A stretch of DNA of 7,495 bases from Acidobacteriota bacterium. Lineage in GTDB: Bacteria > Acidobacteriota > Vicinamibacteria > Vicinamibacterales > 2-12-FULL-66-21. Positions 1 through 6,526 of the stretch are shown piece after piece. How positions within the stretch are numbered: position 1 is the stretch's first letter; every line of letters begins with the position of its first letter. Under the pieces are notes generated by a model. It had not been told where the DNA came from. It worked only from the letters and a program-made list of their open reading frames with translations, and ran no database searches. The DNA is taken from contig JACDDJ010000208.1 of NCBI GenBank assembly GCA_013817065.1, positions 1-7,495 on the forward strand, written 5' to 3'. A program made the translations under genes and the position numbers.

Positions 1-86
1 TCGTCATCAAGCGCGACGCCTATCACTCCACGATGCTCCAGGACGGTGACGAGGTCGAGGTCGTGAACTTCGTCGGCGGAGGGTAG
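1..86 (+). CDS. thiS: ThiS sulfur carrier protein, C-terminal part (5' end outside window)
   Basis: The frame is open from base 3 to the TAG at 84-86 and gives the last 27 residues of a small protein ending in FVGGG. A Gly-Gly C-terminus preceded by a hydrophobic stretch (EVEVVNFVGGG) is the hallmark of ThiS. ThiS is a ubiquitin-like protein whose terminal glycine is adenylated by ThiF and converted to a thiocarboxylate, which donates sulfur for the thiazole ring of thiamine. The upstream LQDGDEVEV matches the usual 'L.DGD.(V/L)E(I/V)V' segment of the family. Its partner thiG follows 61 bp downstream, the classical order. The start and N-terminal half lie beyond the left edge. The protein acts in the cytoplasm. 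Confidence 0.9.
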   Translation, partial: VIKRDAYHSTMLQDGDEVEVVNFVGGG

Positions 87-134
87 GTTGGTAGTTGGTA
101 GTTGGTAGTTGGTAGTTGGTAGTTGGAAGTTGAG
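87..134 (+). repeat. GTTGGTA heptamer tandem array between thiS and thiG
   Basis: Five perfect copies of GTTGGTA occupy 87-121, followed by a variant GTTGGAA (122-128) and a partial GTTGAG (129-134). The array starts immediately after the thiS stop codon and fills most of the thiS-thiG spacer, so it should be transcribed within the thi mRNA. TAG occurs once per unit (92, 99, 106, 113, 120), and because 7 is not a multiple of 3 the stops fall in all three forward frames. The reverse strand has no stop in the array. Related but degenerate heptamers occur near 7120-7228 in this window. Function is unknown. Confidence 0.9.
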
Positions 135-147
135 TCAACCCCGCCGT

Positions 148-927
148 ATGTCTGATCCACTCGTAATCGCCGGCCGTACGTTCCGCTCCCGGCTCATTGT
201 CGGCACCGGTAAGTACCCCTCGCATGCCGTCATGGCGGATGCGCATCGCGCGTCGGGCACCGAGATGGTCACGGTTGCGGTGCGCCGTGTGAACATCACG
301 GATCGCAGCAAGGAATCGCTGCTCGACCACATCGACGCATCGCAGATTTTCATGCTGCCGAACACCGCCGGGTGCTACACGGCCGACGAGGCGATCCGTA
401 CGGCACGACTCGGGCGCGAGGTCGGTCTCTCGAACTGGGTCAAGCTCGAAGTGATCGGCGACGAGCAGACGCTCTTCCCCGACAACGTCGCGCTGCTCGA
501 AGCGACCCGCGTGCTCGTAGGTGAGGGGTTCATCGTGCTGCCCTACACCAACGATGATCCGGTGATCTGCCGCAAGCTCGAGGAAGCGGGCGCCGCGGCC
601 GTCATGCCGCTCGGCGCGCCGATTGGATCCGGCCTCGGAATCCAGAATCCCAACAACATCCGCATCATCAAGGCGCAGTCGCACGTGCCCGTCATCGTTG
701 ACGCCGGGGTGGGCACCGCGTCCGACGCGGCGATCGCGATGGAGCTGGGGGCGGACGGCGTGCTCATGAACAGCGCGATCGCGCTGGCGCAGGACCCTGT
801 CGCCATGGCGGCGGCGATGAAGCTGGCGGTCGAGGCCGGCCGGATGGCCTATCTGGCGGGACGCATCGCACGCCGCGAGTTCGCGGTGCCGAGCAGCCCG
901 GTCGAAGGCCTCATCGGCAGAACATGA
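148..927 (+). CDS. thiG: Thiazole synthase ThiG
   Basis: Encodes 259 residues, the usual ThiG length. ThiG is a cytoplasmic TIM-barrel enzyme that condenses 1-deoxy-D-xylulose 5-phosphate, dehydroglycine or iminoglycine, and the ThiS thiocarboxylate into thiazole phosphate for thiamine. Visible landmarks are RLIVGTGKY (15-23), VAVRRVN (43-49), LPNTAGC (70-76), WVKLEVIGD (97-105) whose Lys99 should form the Schiff base with the sugar phosphate, MPLGAPIGSG (153-162), and the phosphate-binding VDAGVGTASDA (184-194) and GADGVLMNSA (201-210). ATG 148 is chosen because MSDPLVIAGR.F.SRL aligns with the normal ThiG N-terminus. An in-frame TTG at 109 lies inside the heptamer array and is unlikely. No clear Shine-Dalgarno sequence precedes the ATG. 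Its stop overlaps the next start by 4 bp. Confidence 0.97.
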   Translation: MSDPLVIAGRTFRSRLIVGTGKYPSHAVMADAHRASGTEMVTVAVRRVNITDRSKESLLDHIDASQIFMLPNTAGCYTADEAIRTARLGREVGLSNWVKLEVIGDEQTLFPDNVALLEATRVLVGEGFIVLPYTNDDPVICRKLEEAGAAAVMPLGAPIGSGLGIQNPNNIRIIKAQSHVPVIVDAGVGTASDAAIAMELGADGVLMNSAIALAQDPVAMAAAMKLAVEAGRMAYLAGRIARREFAVPSSPVEGLIGRT

Positions 928-2378
928 GTGAGCCCCTCGACGCAACGCTCAGGCGTCTCGAGGACGAACGGGACGAGGCGGACCGTCGCTACAACGAGGC
1001 CCTGACGGCGCTCGATGTCGCGGTGCCGTCTCATACGGGGCTCCCCGACCCTCAGGCGGCGATCGACGAGCACCAGCTGGCAACGTTGAACGACGTCTGG
1101 AACATCCTGCCGGCGCCACCTTCGACGGGCGGCTTGAAGGGCAAGTTCGCAGGTGTGATCTGGCGGACGATCGCGCCCTATCTCCAACGGCAGCTCACCT
1201 TCAACTCGGTCCTCGTCGACCACGTCAACAGAGCGGCCGAGGCGCAGCGGGCGGCACACCGACGCGACCTCGAAATTACGGTGGCGCTGCGCGCGCAGAT
1301 CGACGCGCTCAACGGTTTCCATGCGCGGCTGATGGTCTACTTTCAGCAGTTTACCGCCTACGTCGACACGCGGGACCGCGACGCCGGGGGCGGCGCGCTC
1401 GTGCTCAACGCGGCGCTGAGCGATCTCGCCGAAGGCAATGCGAAGTACCGTGAGTCGCTCGCCGCCCGGGAACATCGATACGAGGCGCGCACGACCGCCC
1501 TCACCGCTGCCCACGAAGATCTGCGCGGCATGCTCGGCGTTGCGCAGCTTGCGATTGCGGCTCTGAAGCGCCACGCCGCACCCTCATCGTCAGCTCCAGC
1601 ACGTTCAGCGTCAGCTCCCGCACCCTCCACGTCAGTCCCTGCACCCTCACCGTCAGTTCCCTTCTCACCTGCGCTGGACGCTTACAAGTACGTGGGCTTC
1701 GAGGACCAGTTCCGTGGATCGCAGTCGGTCATCCGCGAGCGCCAGCAATCCTATCTCCCGTTCTTCACCGACAGCCGCGGCGATGTGTTGGACATCGGTT
1801 GCGGCCGCGGCGAGTTCATCGACCTGCTGAACGCACACGGCATTCCGGCGCGCGGAATCGATCTCAATCACGAGATGGCGGAACTCTGTCGCGCGCGTGG
1901 TCTCAACGTCACCGAAGCTGACGCGGTCGCGTATCTCGAGACACTGCCGGACGATTCGCTCGGCGGCCTCTTCGCCGCGCAGGTGGTTGAACACCTCGAG
2001 CCCTCCTACCTGCTGCGCCTGCTCGATCTCTCATTCGCCAAGCTGCAACCAGGCGGCACGCTGGTGCTCGAGACGCTCAATCCGGCGTGCTGGACGGCGT
2101 TCTTCGAAAGCTACATCCGCGACATCACCCACCGCTGGCCGTTGCATCCCGAGACGCTGAAGTATCTCGTCACCGCCAGCGGATTCACACGCGCGTCGAT
2201 TGAATTCCGGTCCCCTGTGCCGCAGCAGGACAGGCTGCAGCCGATCGCCTTGCCGGCCGGCGCGGACGCTGCTGCGGGCGAGCTGGTCGAAGCGTTCAAC
2301 GCCAACGTCGAGAAGCTCAACGCGCGCATCTTCACTTTCATGGATTACGCGGTCATCGGCGTCAAGGCCTCGGCCTGA
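924..2378 (+). CDS. SAM-dependent methyltransferase with helical N-terminal region, probably for a surface polysaccharide
   Basis: Encodes 484 residues in three parts. Residues 1-215 are helical and charged (LRRLEDERDEADRRYNEAL at the start), with a segment near 88-104 (QRQLTFNSVLVDHVNRA) that I recall from polysaccharide-cluster methyltransferases. Residues 219-250 are a Ser/Ala/Pro linker made of 7-residue repeats. Residues 256-430 form a class I methyltransferase domain: VLDIGCGRGEF (288-298) is the SAM-binding motif I, GIDLN (311-315) carries the acidic residue of motif II, and VVEHLEP (354-360) and LQPGGTLVLE (374-383) are motifs III and IV. HRWPLHPETLKYL (403-415) is typical of enzymes in O-antigen and capsule loci. 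There is no signal peptide or membrane segment. It likely methylates a glycan or its terminus, but the substrate cannot be read from sequence. The start overlaps the thiG stop (ATGA), implying coupled translation. Confidence 0.85.
   Translation: MSEPLDATLRRLEDERDEADRRYNEALTALDVAVPSHTGLPDPQAAIDEHQLATLNDVWNILPAPPSTGGLKGKFAGVIWRTIAPYLQRQLTFNSVLVDHVNRAAEAQRAAHRRDLEITVALRAQIDALNGFHARLMVYFQQFTAYVDTRDRDAGGGALVLNAALSDLAEGNAKYRESLAAREHRYEARTTALTAAHEDLRGMLGVAQLAIAALKRHAAPSSSAPARSASAPAPSTSVPAPSPSVPFSPALDAYKYVGFEDQFRGSQSVIRERQQSYLPFFTDSRGDVLDIGCGRGEFIDLLNAHGIPARGIDLNHEMAELCRARGLNVTEADAVAYLETLPDDSLGGLFAAQVVEHLEPSYLLRLLDLSFAKLQPGGTLVLETLNPACWTAFFESYIRDITHRWPLHPETLKYLVTASGFTRASIEFRSPVPQQDRLQPIALPAGADAAAGELVEAFNANVEKLNARIFTFMDYAVIGVKASA
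1589..1672 (+). repeat. 21-bp tandem repeat encoding a Ser/Ala/Pro linker
   Basis: Four units of 21 bp start at 1589, 1610, 1631 and 1652, each opening with GTCAG and most containing a CACCCTC-like core. They keep the reading frame and encode the 7-residue units SAPARSA, SAPAPST, SVPAPSP and SVPFSPA (residues 223-250 of the methyltransferase). Differences between units are a mix of silent and conservative changes. The array sits exactly between the helical region and the catalytic domain, so it probably acts as a flexible spacer whose length can vary by slippage. Confidence 0.85.
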
Positions 2379-2422
2379 TGGCTCACGCGGCCAGAACAGG
2401 TCGGCGCACGGGGCGAGGGTGA
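2378..2422 (+). other. 14-codon mini-ORF bridging methyltransferase and ligase genes
   Basis: The methyltransferase stop overlaps an ATG (TGATG, 2376-2380). From that ATG a frame of 14 codons (MAHAARTGRRTGRG) ends at a TGA (2420-2422) that overlaps the GTG start of the next gene as GTGA. The geometry would let a terminating ribosome re-initiate twice in succession. The alternative is that this is the true N-terminus of the ligase, separated from it by a one-base loss in the G-rich stretch 2410-2419. I cannot distinguish a coupling peptide, a frameshift, a sequencing error or chance. Confidence 0.35.
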
Positions 2423-4428
2423 TTCCTGTTCGAGATGGGCTCGGGCGCCTGGCTGCGGCAGCGGGCCGGGTCGCGCTGCTCGTCCTGCTCGCGGTCGTTC
2501 TCCTGTCCGTTGTCCTCTCGCCCGACAGCAACTGGACCGTTCGCGGTCTGCTTGCTGCGTTCGTTGCGCTCGCGGTCGTCCATCCCCCCGCGGCCGCCCT
2601 GATCACATTCGCGCTGCTCGGCTTCGGCACCATCCTGGCCCACATGGCCGGGGTGCCCACGCTTCGTGTAACCGAGTTGCTCATCATCGGATCGCTTTTT
2701 GGTTGCGCGGTTCGAGCCCTCTCGACCCGCGGCGCCTACCGAGACGCCATCACCGACCGGATCTCCGCCCCGGTCGTCCTCTTTGCCCTGGCTGCCATTA
2801 CATCAACGGCGGTGTGGTTGCAGGTGATGCAGGTCGAGTTGATGTACCCGTCGGAATTTGTCGCGCTGCTTTTTCGATTTCTGAGCCGCAACTACTTCAT
2901 TCAACCCGACGACTTCTGGCTGGTGGTCTCCGGCGCCGTCATTCTCGAAGGACTCGCGCTCTACGTAGTGGTGGCCGCCCTGTGCAGAGTGGACCCGACG
3001 TTCTTCGAACGAGGTCTCCGGATGCTCACGCTTGGCAGCGCTGTGCTCGCGGTCACGAGCGCGGTGAGGCTGGCCGAGATCTACCTCGCGAATCCCGGTG
3101 CCATCGAGGCGCTGCGGGGGACGCCGAATGGACTGCGCATATCCCCTCAGATCCCTGACTTCATCGCGGCGGGGTCGTACTTCGGATTGTGCTGGGTCGC
3201 CACACTGGGACTTGCCATCGCCGACCGGCGGCGCGGCATCGCGTGGGTCATCGCAGGTGTCCCCCTGATTGTCGCGCTCTACCTCACCGGATCCCGGTCG
3301 GTGATCGCGGCCGCCCTCGCCGGCCTGGTCGTGCTCGTACTGATGCTGATCCGGCAGAAGGCCGCGGCCGCCCGGAGCCTGGTGGCGTTCGGCGTGTTCG
3401 CGGTCGTGGTGATGGTGATCGGCTATCCGTGGTGGACGGGGCGCGATCTCTCCGGTGTCATGGCTCGTCAATCGCTGCACGTGCGGGCGGAACTGATCAA
3501 GACGGGATTGCGAGTGATCGAAACCCGGCCACTGTTCGGCGTCGGCATCGACCGCTTCCACCTGCTCGCCGGCAGCCGTGCATCCCCGGACTTGCACGCC
3601 CTGTTCCCCGCACGGAAAAACCCGCACAACGACTTTCTCCGCTTCGCGTCGGAGCTCGGCCTGATCGGGCTTGCACTCTTCCTGTGGATCCTCACCGCTG
3701 CCGCGCGTGTGACCTGGCGCGCTCTCAGGGAAGGCGACGACGCGCGTCTTGCCGGCCTGGTCGGCGGCATCATCGTCTTTCTCGTGACCAGTATGGTCAG
3801 CAACCCGCTCATGGTGCGCGAGGTGTCGTACGTGTTTTGGATCGCACTCGGGCTGGCGGTGGGCCGATCGACGGTTCTTCAGCTGGCGCCTGTCGAGTGC
3901 GTAGCGGCAAGCGCAGCCGGCGCATCGGCGCGCAGGCTGGCGTGGTCGTCGTGGCCGGTCGGACTGGTGATTGGTGGCGTGCTTGTCGCGACCGTTCCAC
4001 TGCGCGCGAGGCAGGAGCTGGCCGAGACCAATCTCTCGCGCGTCAGCTACGGGCTCTACGAATGGGGCCACGATCCCGATGGCACACGTTCACGGTGGTC
4101 CCGCCCGGAGTTCACGCTTTACGTGGACGGGCGGGCCCGGCTGGTGGAGATCCCCTTGAGTGGCATCGCGCTTCGTTCCAACGCGGTTCGACAGGTTGAG
4201 ATCCGCGTCGATGGGCGCCTCGTCGATCGGGTGCCGGTTGGGTCTGAATGGCGGATCGTGAGGATGCCGCTCCCCGGCGGGCCGAGAACCGAATCATGGC
4301 GCCTGGATTTCGTCGTTTCTCCGCCATGGGTACCGGCGCAGGAAATCGAAGGCAGCGAGGACCGGCGCATTCTCGGCGTGAAGGTCGGCGAGTTGAAGGC
4401 GATCCTCCCACCGGACCCGCAGCGCTGA
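2419..4428 (+). CDS. O-antigen ligase/polymerase family (Wzy_C) membrane protein with extra C-terminal domain
   Basis: Encodes 669 residues from GTG 2419. About a dozen hydrophobic segments run from residue 17 to 528. The Wzy_C signature is present: GSRS (291-294) after a membrane segment, then ETRPLFGVGIDRF (368-380) in the long extracytoplasmic loop, and NPHNDFLRFASELGLIGL (401-418) entering the next membrane segment. Family members (WaaL, Wzy, PglL-like) transfer or polymerise undecaprenyl-linked glycans at the outer face of the inner membrane, and conserved Arg and His residues in these loops (here R293, R379, H403) are the expected functional ones. Residues 530-669 follow the last membrane segment and look beta-rich (FTLYVDGRARLVEIPL, VEIRVDGRLVDRV), well beyond the roughly 400-450 residues of a plain WaaL. 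The GTG is the last plausible start before the first membrane segment. The open frame continues upstream into the methyltransferase gene but that extension is Arg/Ser-rich shadow. Ligase versus polymerase is unresolved. Confidence 0.85.
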   Translation: MIPVRDGLGRLAAAAGRVALLVLLAVVLLSVVLSPDSNWTVRGLLAAFVALAVVHPPAAALITFALLGFGTILAHMAGVPTLRVTELLIIGSLFGCAVRALSTRGAYRDAITDRISAPVVLFALAAITSTAVWLQVMQVELMYPSEFVALLFRFLSRNYFIQPDDFWLVVSGAVILEGLALYVVVAALCRVDPTFFERGLRMLTLGSAVLAVTSAVRLAEIYLANPGAIEALRGTPNGLRISPQIPDFIAAGSYFGLCWVATLGLAIADRRRGIAWVIAGVPLIVALYLTGSRSVIAAALAGLVVLVLMLIRQKAAAARSLVAFGVFAVVVMVIGYPWWTGRDLSGVMARQSLHVRAELIKTGLRVIETRPLFGVGIDRFHLLAGSRASPDLHALFPARKNPHNDFLRFASELGLIGLALFLWILTAAARVTWRALREGDDARLAGLVGGIIVFLVTSMVSNPLMVREVSYVFWIALGLAVGRSTVLQLAPVECVAASAAGASARRLAWSSWPVGLVIGGVLVATVPLRARQELAETNLSRVSYGLYEWGHDPDGTRSRWSRPEFTLYVDGRARLVEIPLSGIALRSNAVRQVEIRVDGRLVDRVPVGSEWRIVRMPLPGGPRTESWRLDFVVSPPWVPAQEIEGSEDRRILGVKVGELKAILPPDPQR

Positions 4429-4434
4429 CCCCGT

Positions 4435-4464
4435 GCTGGCGGTCGCTACCGCGGCGGCGCCAGC
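4435..4464. terminator. GC-rich inverted repeat at convergent gene ends (possible bidirectional terminator)
   Basis: GCTGGCG (4435-4441) is matched by CGCCAGC (4458-4464), and an alternative inner hairpin pairs GCGGT (4439-4443) with ACCGC (4448-4452). The structure covers the 17-bp gap between the ligase stop (4428) and the stop of the opposing glycosyltransferase gene (4446), where both transcripts would end. There is no T-tract on either side, so it is not a textbook intrinsic terminator. GC-rich sequence forms such repeats easily. Confidence 0.3.
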
Positions 4465-5444
4465 GCGGCGCGTTTCTCCCTCTGTTTCAGACGCCACCAG
4501 GACCGCGTCAACAATCGTTCAAGGCGCGCCAGATCGGGGTGTCGCCTCCGCTGGATGCGGCGCCGCTCTCTCAGCACCCGACCTACGCCTGCCAGTGCCG
4601 TCAGCTTGCCTTTGAGTGCCGGCCAGAACAGCCCCTCTTGTGCGTAGTAGACAACACCGGCGACGGAATAAACGGCATGTGACACGAATGAACGCGCGAG
4701 CAACGGTCCGGGCGTGTTCTTCAGCCAGGTCCATTCGAGATTGCGTTGCCCGTAGAAGACGGCGCGGACGCTCTGGTGCCCCATCGTGCCGCTGCCGGCA
4801 TGACGCACCACCGCGTCGGCGGCATACCAGCACCGTGCCCCCAGAAGCTGGGCGCGGTACGAGAGATCGACGTCCTCGTAGAAAATGAAGAAGGATGGAT
4901 CGAAGCCGCCGAGCGCCTCGAACAGCTCACGCTTCATGACCATCGCGCAGCCGCAGGCGCCGAACACTTCGCGCGGTTCGGCGAATTCATCAGCCGGTCG
5001 CCCATAGCCACGCTTGAACGCGCCCCCTGCGAACAGATATCCGTCGCCGGCACTGTCGATGCGCTCCGGGTTGTCGGTGAACACGATCCGTGACGTCGCG
5101 AACCCGAAATCAGGCCGCGCATCGAGCGCACTCGTAAGCTTGTGCAGCCAGTCCGGCGCCGCACTCGTGTCATTGTTCAAGAAGACAAGCAAGCGGCCGT
5201 GCGCCTGCTCTGCCCCCACATTGTTGCCCGCCGAGAATCCAAGGTTGCCACCGGCATCATGAACGCGCACACCGGGAAAGTGTTCTCTGACGTAATCTGC
5301 CGAGCCGTCCGTCGATGCGTTGTCCACGACGATCACTTCGAATGCGCTCGCTCCGCGCTGCGCGGCGAGAGCATCAAGGCACGGCTTGAGCCACTGCCGC
5401 CCGTTGTAGTTGAGGACGATGACGGAGATCTGCGGCCGACTCAT
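4446..5444 (-). CDS. GT2 family glycosyltransferase (WbbL/rhamnosyltransferase-like)
   Basis: Encodes 332 residues. The N-terminal GT-A fold is clear: ISVIVLNYNGRQWL (6-19), the nucleotide-binding VIVVDNASTDGS (37-48), GNLGFSAGNNVG (66-77), and FLNNDT (88-93) as the metal-binding DxD-type motif. GACGCAMVMKRELFEALGGFDPSF (162-185) and the FYEDVDLSYRAQLLG run (188-202) hold the acceptor-site and catalytic acidic residues (E190, D191), followed by VRHAGSGT (213-220). This pattern matches WbbL-type enzymes, which often transfer L-rhamnose from dTDP-rhamnose to lipid-linked glycans. The C-terminal 60 residues are basic and amphipathic, suggesting membrane association. It is the last gene of the - strand cassette, and its ATG overlaps the stop of the GT4 gene (ATGA). 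The sugar specificity is inferred only from the neighbouring rmlC. Confidence 0.92.
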   Translation of the reverse strand: MSRPQISVIVLNYNGRQWLKPCLDALAAQRGASAFEVIVVDNASTDGSADYVREHFPGVRVHDAGGNLGFSAGNNVGAEQAHGRLLVFLNNDTSAAPDWLHKLTSALDARPDFGFATSRIVFTDNPERIDSAGDGYLFAGGAFKRGYGRPADEFAEPREVFGACGCAMVMKRELFEALGGFDPSFFIFYEDVDLSYRAQLLGARCWYAADAVVRHAGSGTMGHQSVRAVFYGQRNLEWTWLKNTPGPLLARSFVSHAVYSVAGVVYYAQEGLFWPALKGKLTALAGVGRVLRERRRIQRRRHPDLARLERLLTRSWWRLKQREKRAALAPPR

Positions 5445-6526
5445 CGCTGTTCACCGAGCGCGAGGCGATAGACATCCACCGTCGCCTCCGCGGCGCGGCG
5501 CCAGGTGAACTCCGCGGCGCGCCGAAGGCCCATCGCGCGCCGGTGTTCTGCCACCGCGGGGTCAGACAGCGACTCGATCGCCTCGGCCCAACCGGCATCG
5601 TCATTCGGATCCAGCAGCACTGCGGCGTCACCGGTGACCTCGGGAATCGACGACGCCATTGATGCAATCACCGGCGTGCCGCACGCCATCGCCTCGAGAA
5701 GTGGCAGTCCGAAGCCTTCATACAACGATGGATAGACGAGGCCGTGGGCGCCGCGATACAGCTGCAGGAGCGCGTCCTCGCTGACGTTCCCGGCAAGCTC
5801 GATCATCCGCGCGTCCTGAGGCGACGAGTTGCCGATCAGGGCCGCGCCGGCGCCGCGGTCAACGCCAGCCAGCACGAGGCGGAGGCCCCGGAGGTCCGGT
5901 CGCCTGGCCCGCACTCGCTTCAGCGCCCGGACCGCAACCGCCAGGTTGCGCCGCGGATGAAGATCACCGACGTGCAGCAGGTACGGTGAGGCGTTCGCCC
6001 TTCCGGCATCCGCCGGTGTGAAGGCCGGTCCGGCCGCCAGCGGAACAACGGCGATGCGATCGGGGTCCAGACCGTAACCGGCAGCAATCTCCTGCTTCGA
6101 GAATTCCGAATCCGTGATGATGCGATCTGCCGTCCCTGCACTCCACCGATAAAACGCGCGACGGACAGGATCGCGGCGGTACGGGTACCACTCGGGATGG
6201 CGTTCGTAGCTGATGTCGTGGATCGTGAGGACGAGCGGTCGAGGACCGCCAAAAGGCGCCGTGTAGGACGGCGCGTGAAACACGTCCAGCCCCGCGGCGC
6301 GCGCCGCCCGCGGTAGTCCGCTGACCATCCAGCCGAGATTGGTGGGCAGGCTTGCGGACGCAGCCTTGCCAGACACGCCGGCGGGGAGATCAGCACCGGG
6401 CGATGCGCCGGCCGCGAGGACCTCCACCCCGTCCAGGGTCGCCATGGCGCCAAACAACTCGCGAGCGTAGCGGCGGACGCCCGCAGCCGGCGACACCAGT
6501 GCCCGCGCGTCAAATCCCACTCTCAT
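5441..6526 (-). CDS. GT4 family glycosyltransferase (group 1)
   Basis: Encodes 361 residues with a two-lobed GT-B layout. The N-terminal acceptor lobe shows GVRRYARELF (16-25), DVFHAPSYTAPFG (81-93) and LTIHDISYERHPEWY (100-114), and IITDSEFSKQEI (136-147) is typical of mannosyl/rhamnosyl-type GT4 enzymes. The C-terminal donor lobe begins near YLLHVGDLHPRRNL (182-195) and carries the EX7E motif in LYEGFGLPLLEAMACGTPVIAS (268-289; E270 and E278), which contacts the nucleotide sugar. Length is normal for the family. It would act on the cytoplasmic face of the inner membrane, adding one sugar to a lipid-linked glycan. It overlaps rmlC upstream and the GT2 gene downstream by 4 bp each, so the three proteins are probably made together. 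Donor and acceptor are not determinable here. Confidence 0.94.
   Translation of the reverse strand: MRVGFDARALVSPAAGVRRYARELFGAMATLDGVEVLAAGASPGADLPAGVSGKAASASLPTNLGWMVSGLPRAARAAGLDVFHAPSYTAPFGGPRPLVLTIHDISYERHPEWYPYRRDPVRRAFYRWSAGTADRIITDSEFSKQEIAAGYGLDPDRIAVVPLAAGPAFTPADAGRANASPYLLHVGDLHPRRNLAVAVRALKRVRARRPDLRGLRLVLAGVDRGAGAALIGNSSPQDARMIELAGNVSEDALLQLYRGAHGLVYPSLYEGFGLPLLEAMACGTPVIASMASSIPEVTGDAAVLLDPNDDAGWAEAIESLSDPAVAEHRRAMGLRRAAEFTWRRAAEATVDVYRLALGEQR

Noticed and set aside
87..134. Heptamer array as a CRISPR or phage attachment site
   Set aside because: Units are contiguous 7-mers with no spacers, and there are no cas genes, integrase or tRNA nearby.
109..147. Alternative TTG start adding 13 residues to ThiG
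   Set aside because: The added residues are encoded by the heptamer array and have no counterpart at ThiG N-termini. ATG 148 matches the family start.
7..945. Long - strand open frame (312 codons) opposite thiG
   Set aside because: It is antisense to a confidently identified thiG. Its composition is Arg/His-rich, as expected of GC-rich shadow frames, and its N- or C-terminal repeats (QLPTTNY) are simply the translated heptamer array.
849..1574. 241-codon - strand open frame opposite the methyltransferase start
   Set aside because: It is antisense to both thiG end and methyltransferase, Arg-rich, without motifs or a plausible start site.
2200..2418. Upstream extension of the ligase frame into the methyltransferase gene
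   Set aside because: The extension is Ser/Arg/Pro-rich, overlaps the conserved end of the methyltransferase, and precedes the first membrane segment by too much. GTG 2419 is preferred.
2803..4071. 422-codon - strand open frame opposite the ligase gene
   Set aside because: It is Arg/His/Gln-rich with no recognisable motif, and lies fully antisense to the Wzy_C coding region with its clear membrane segments.
3189..4199. 336-codon + strand open frame inside the ligase gene
   Set aside because: It overlaps the ligase in another frame and is dominated by Arg and Gly. No domain is visible, so it is a shadow frame.
4429..4445. Small gene or sRNA in the convergent gap
   Set aside because: The gap is only 17 bp. 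It contains nothing but part of a GC-rich inverted repeat.
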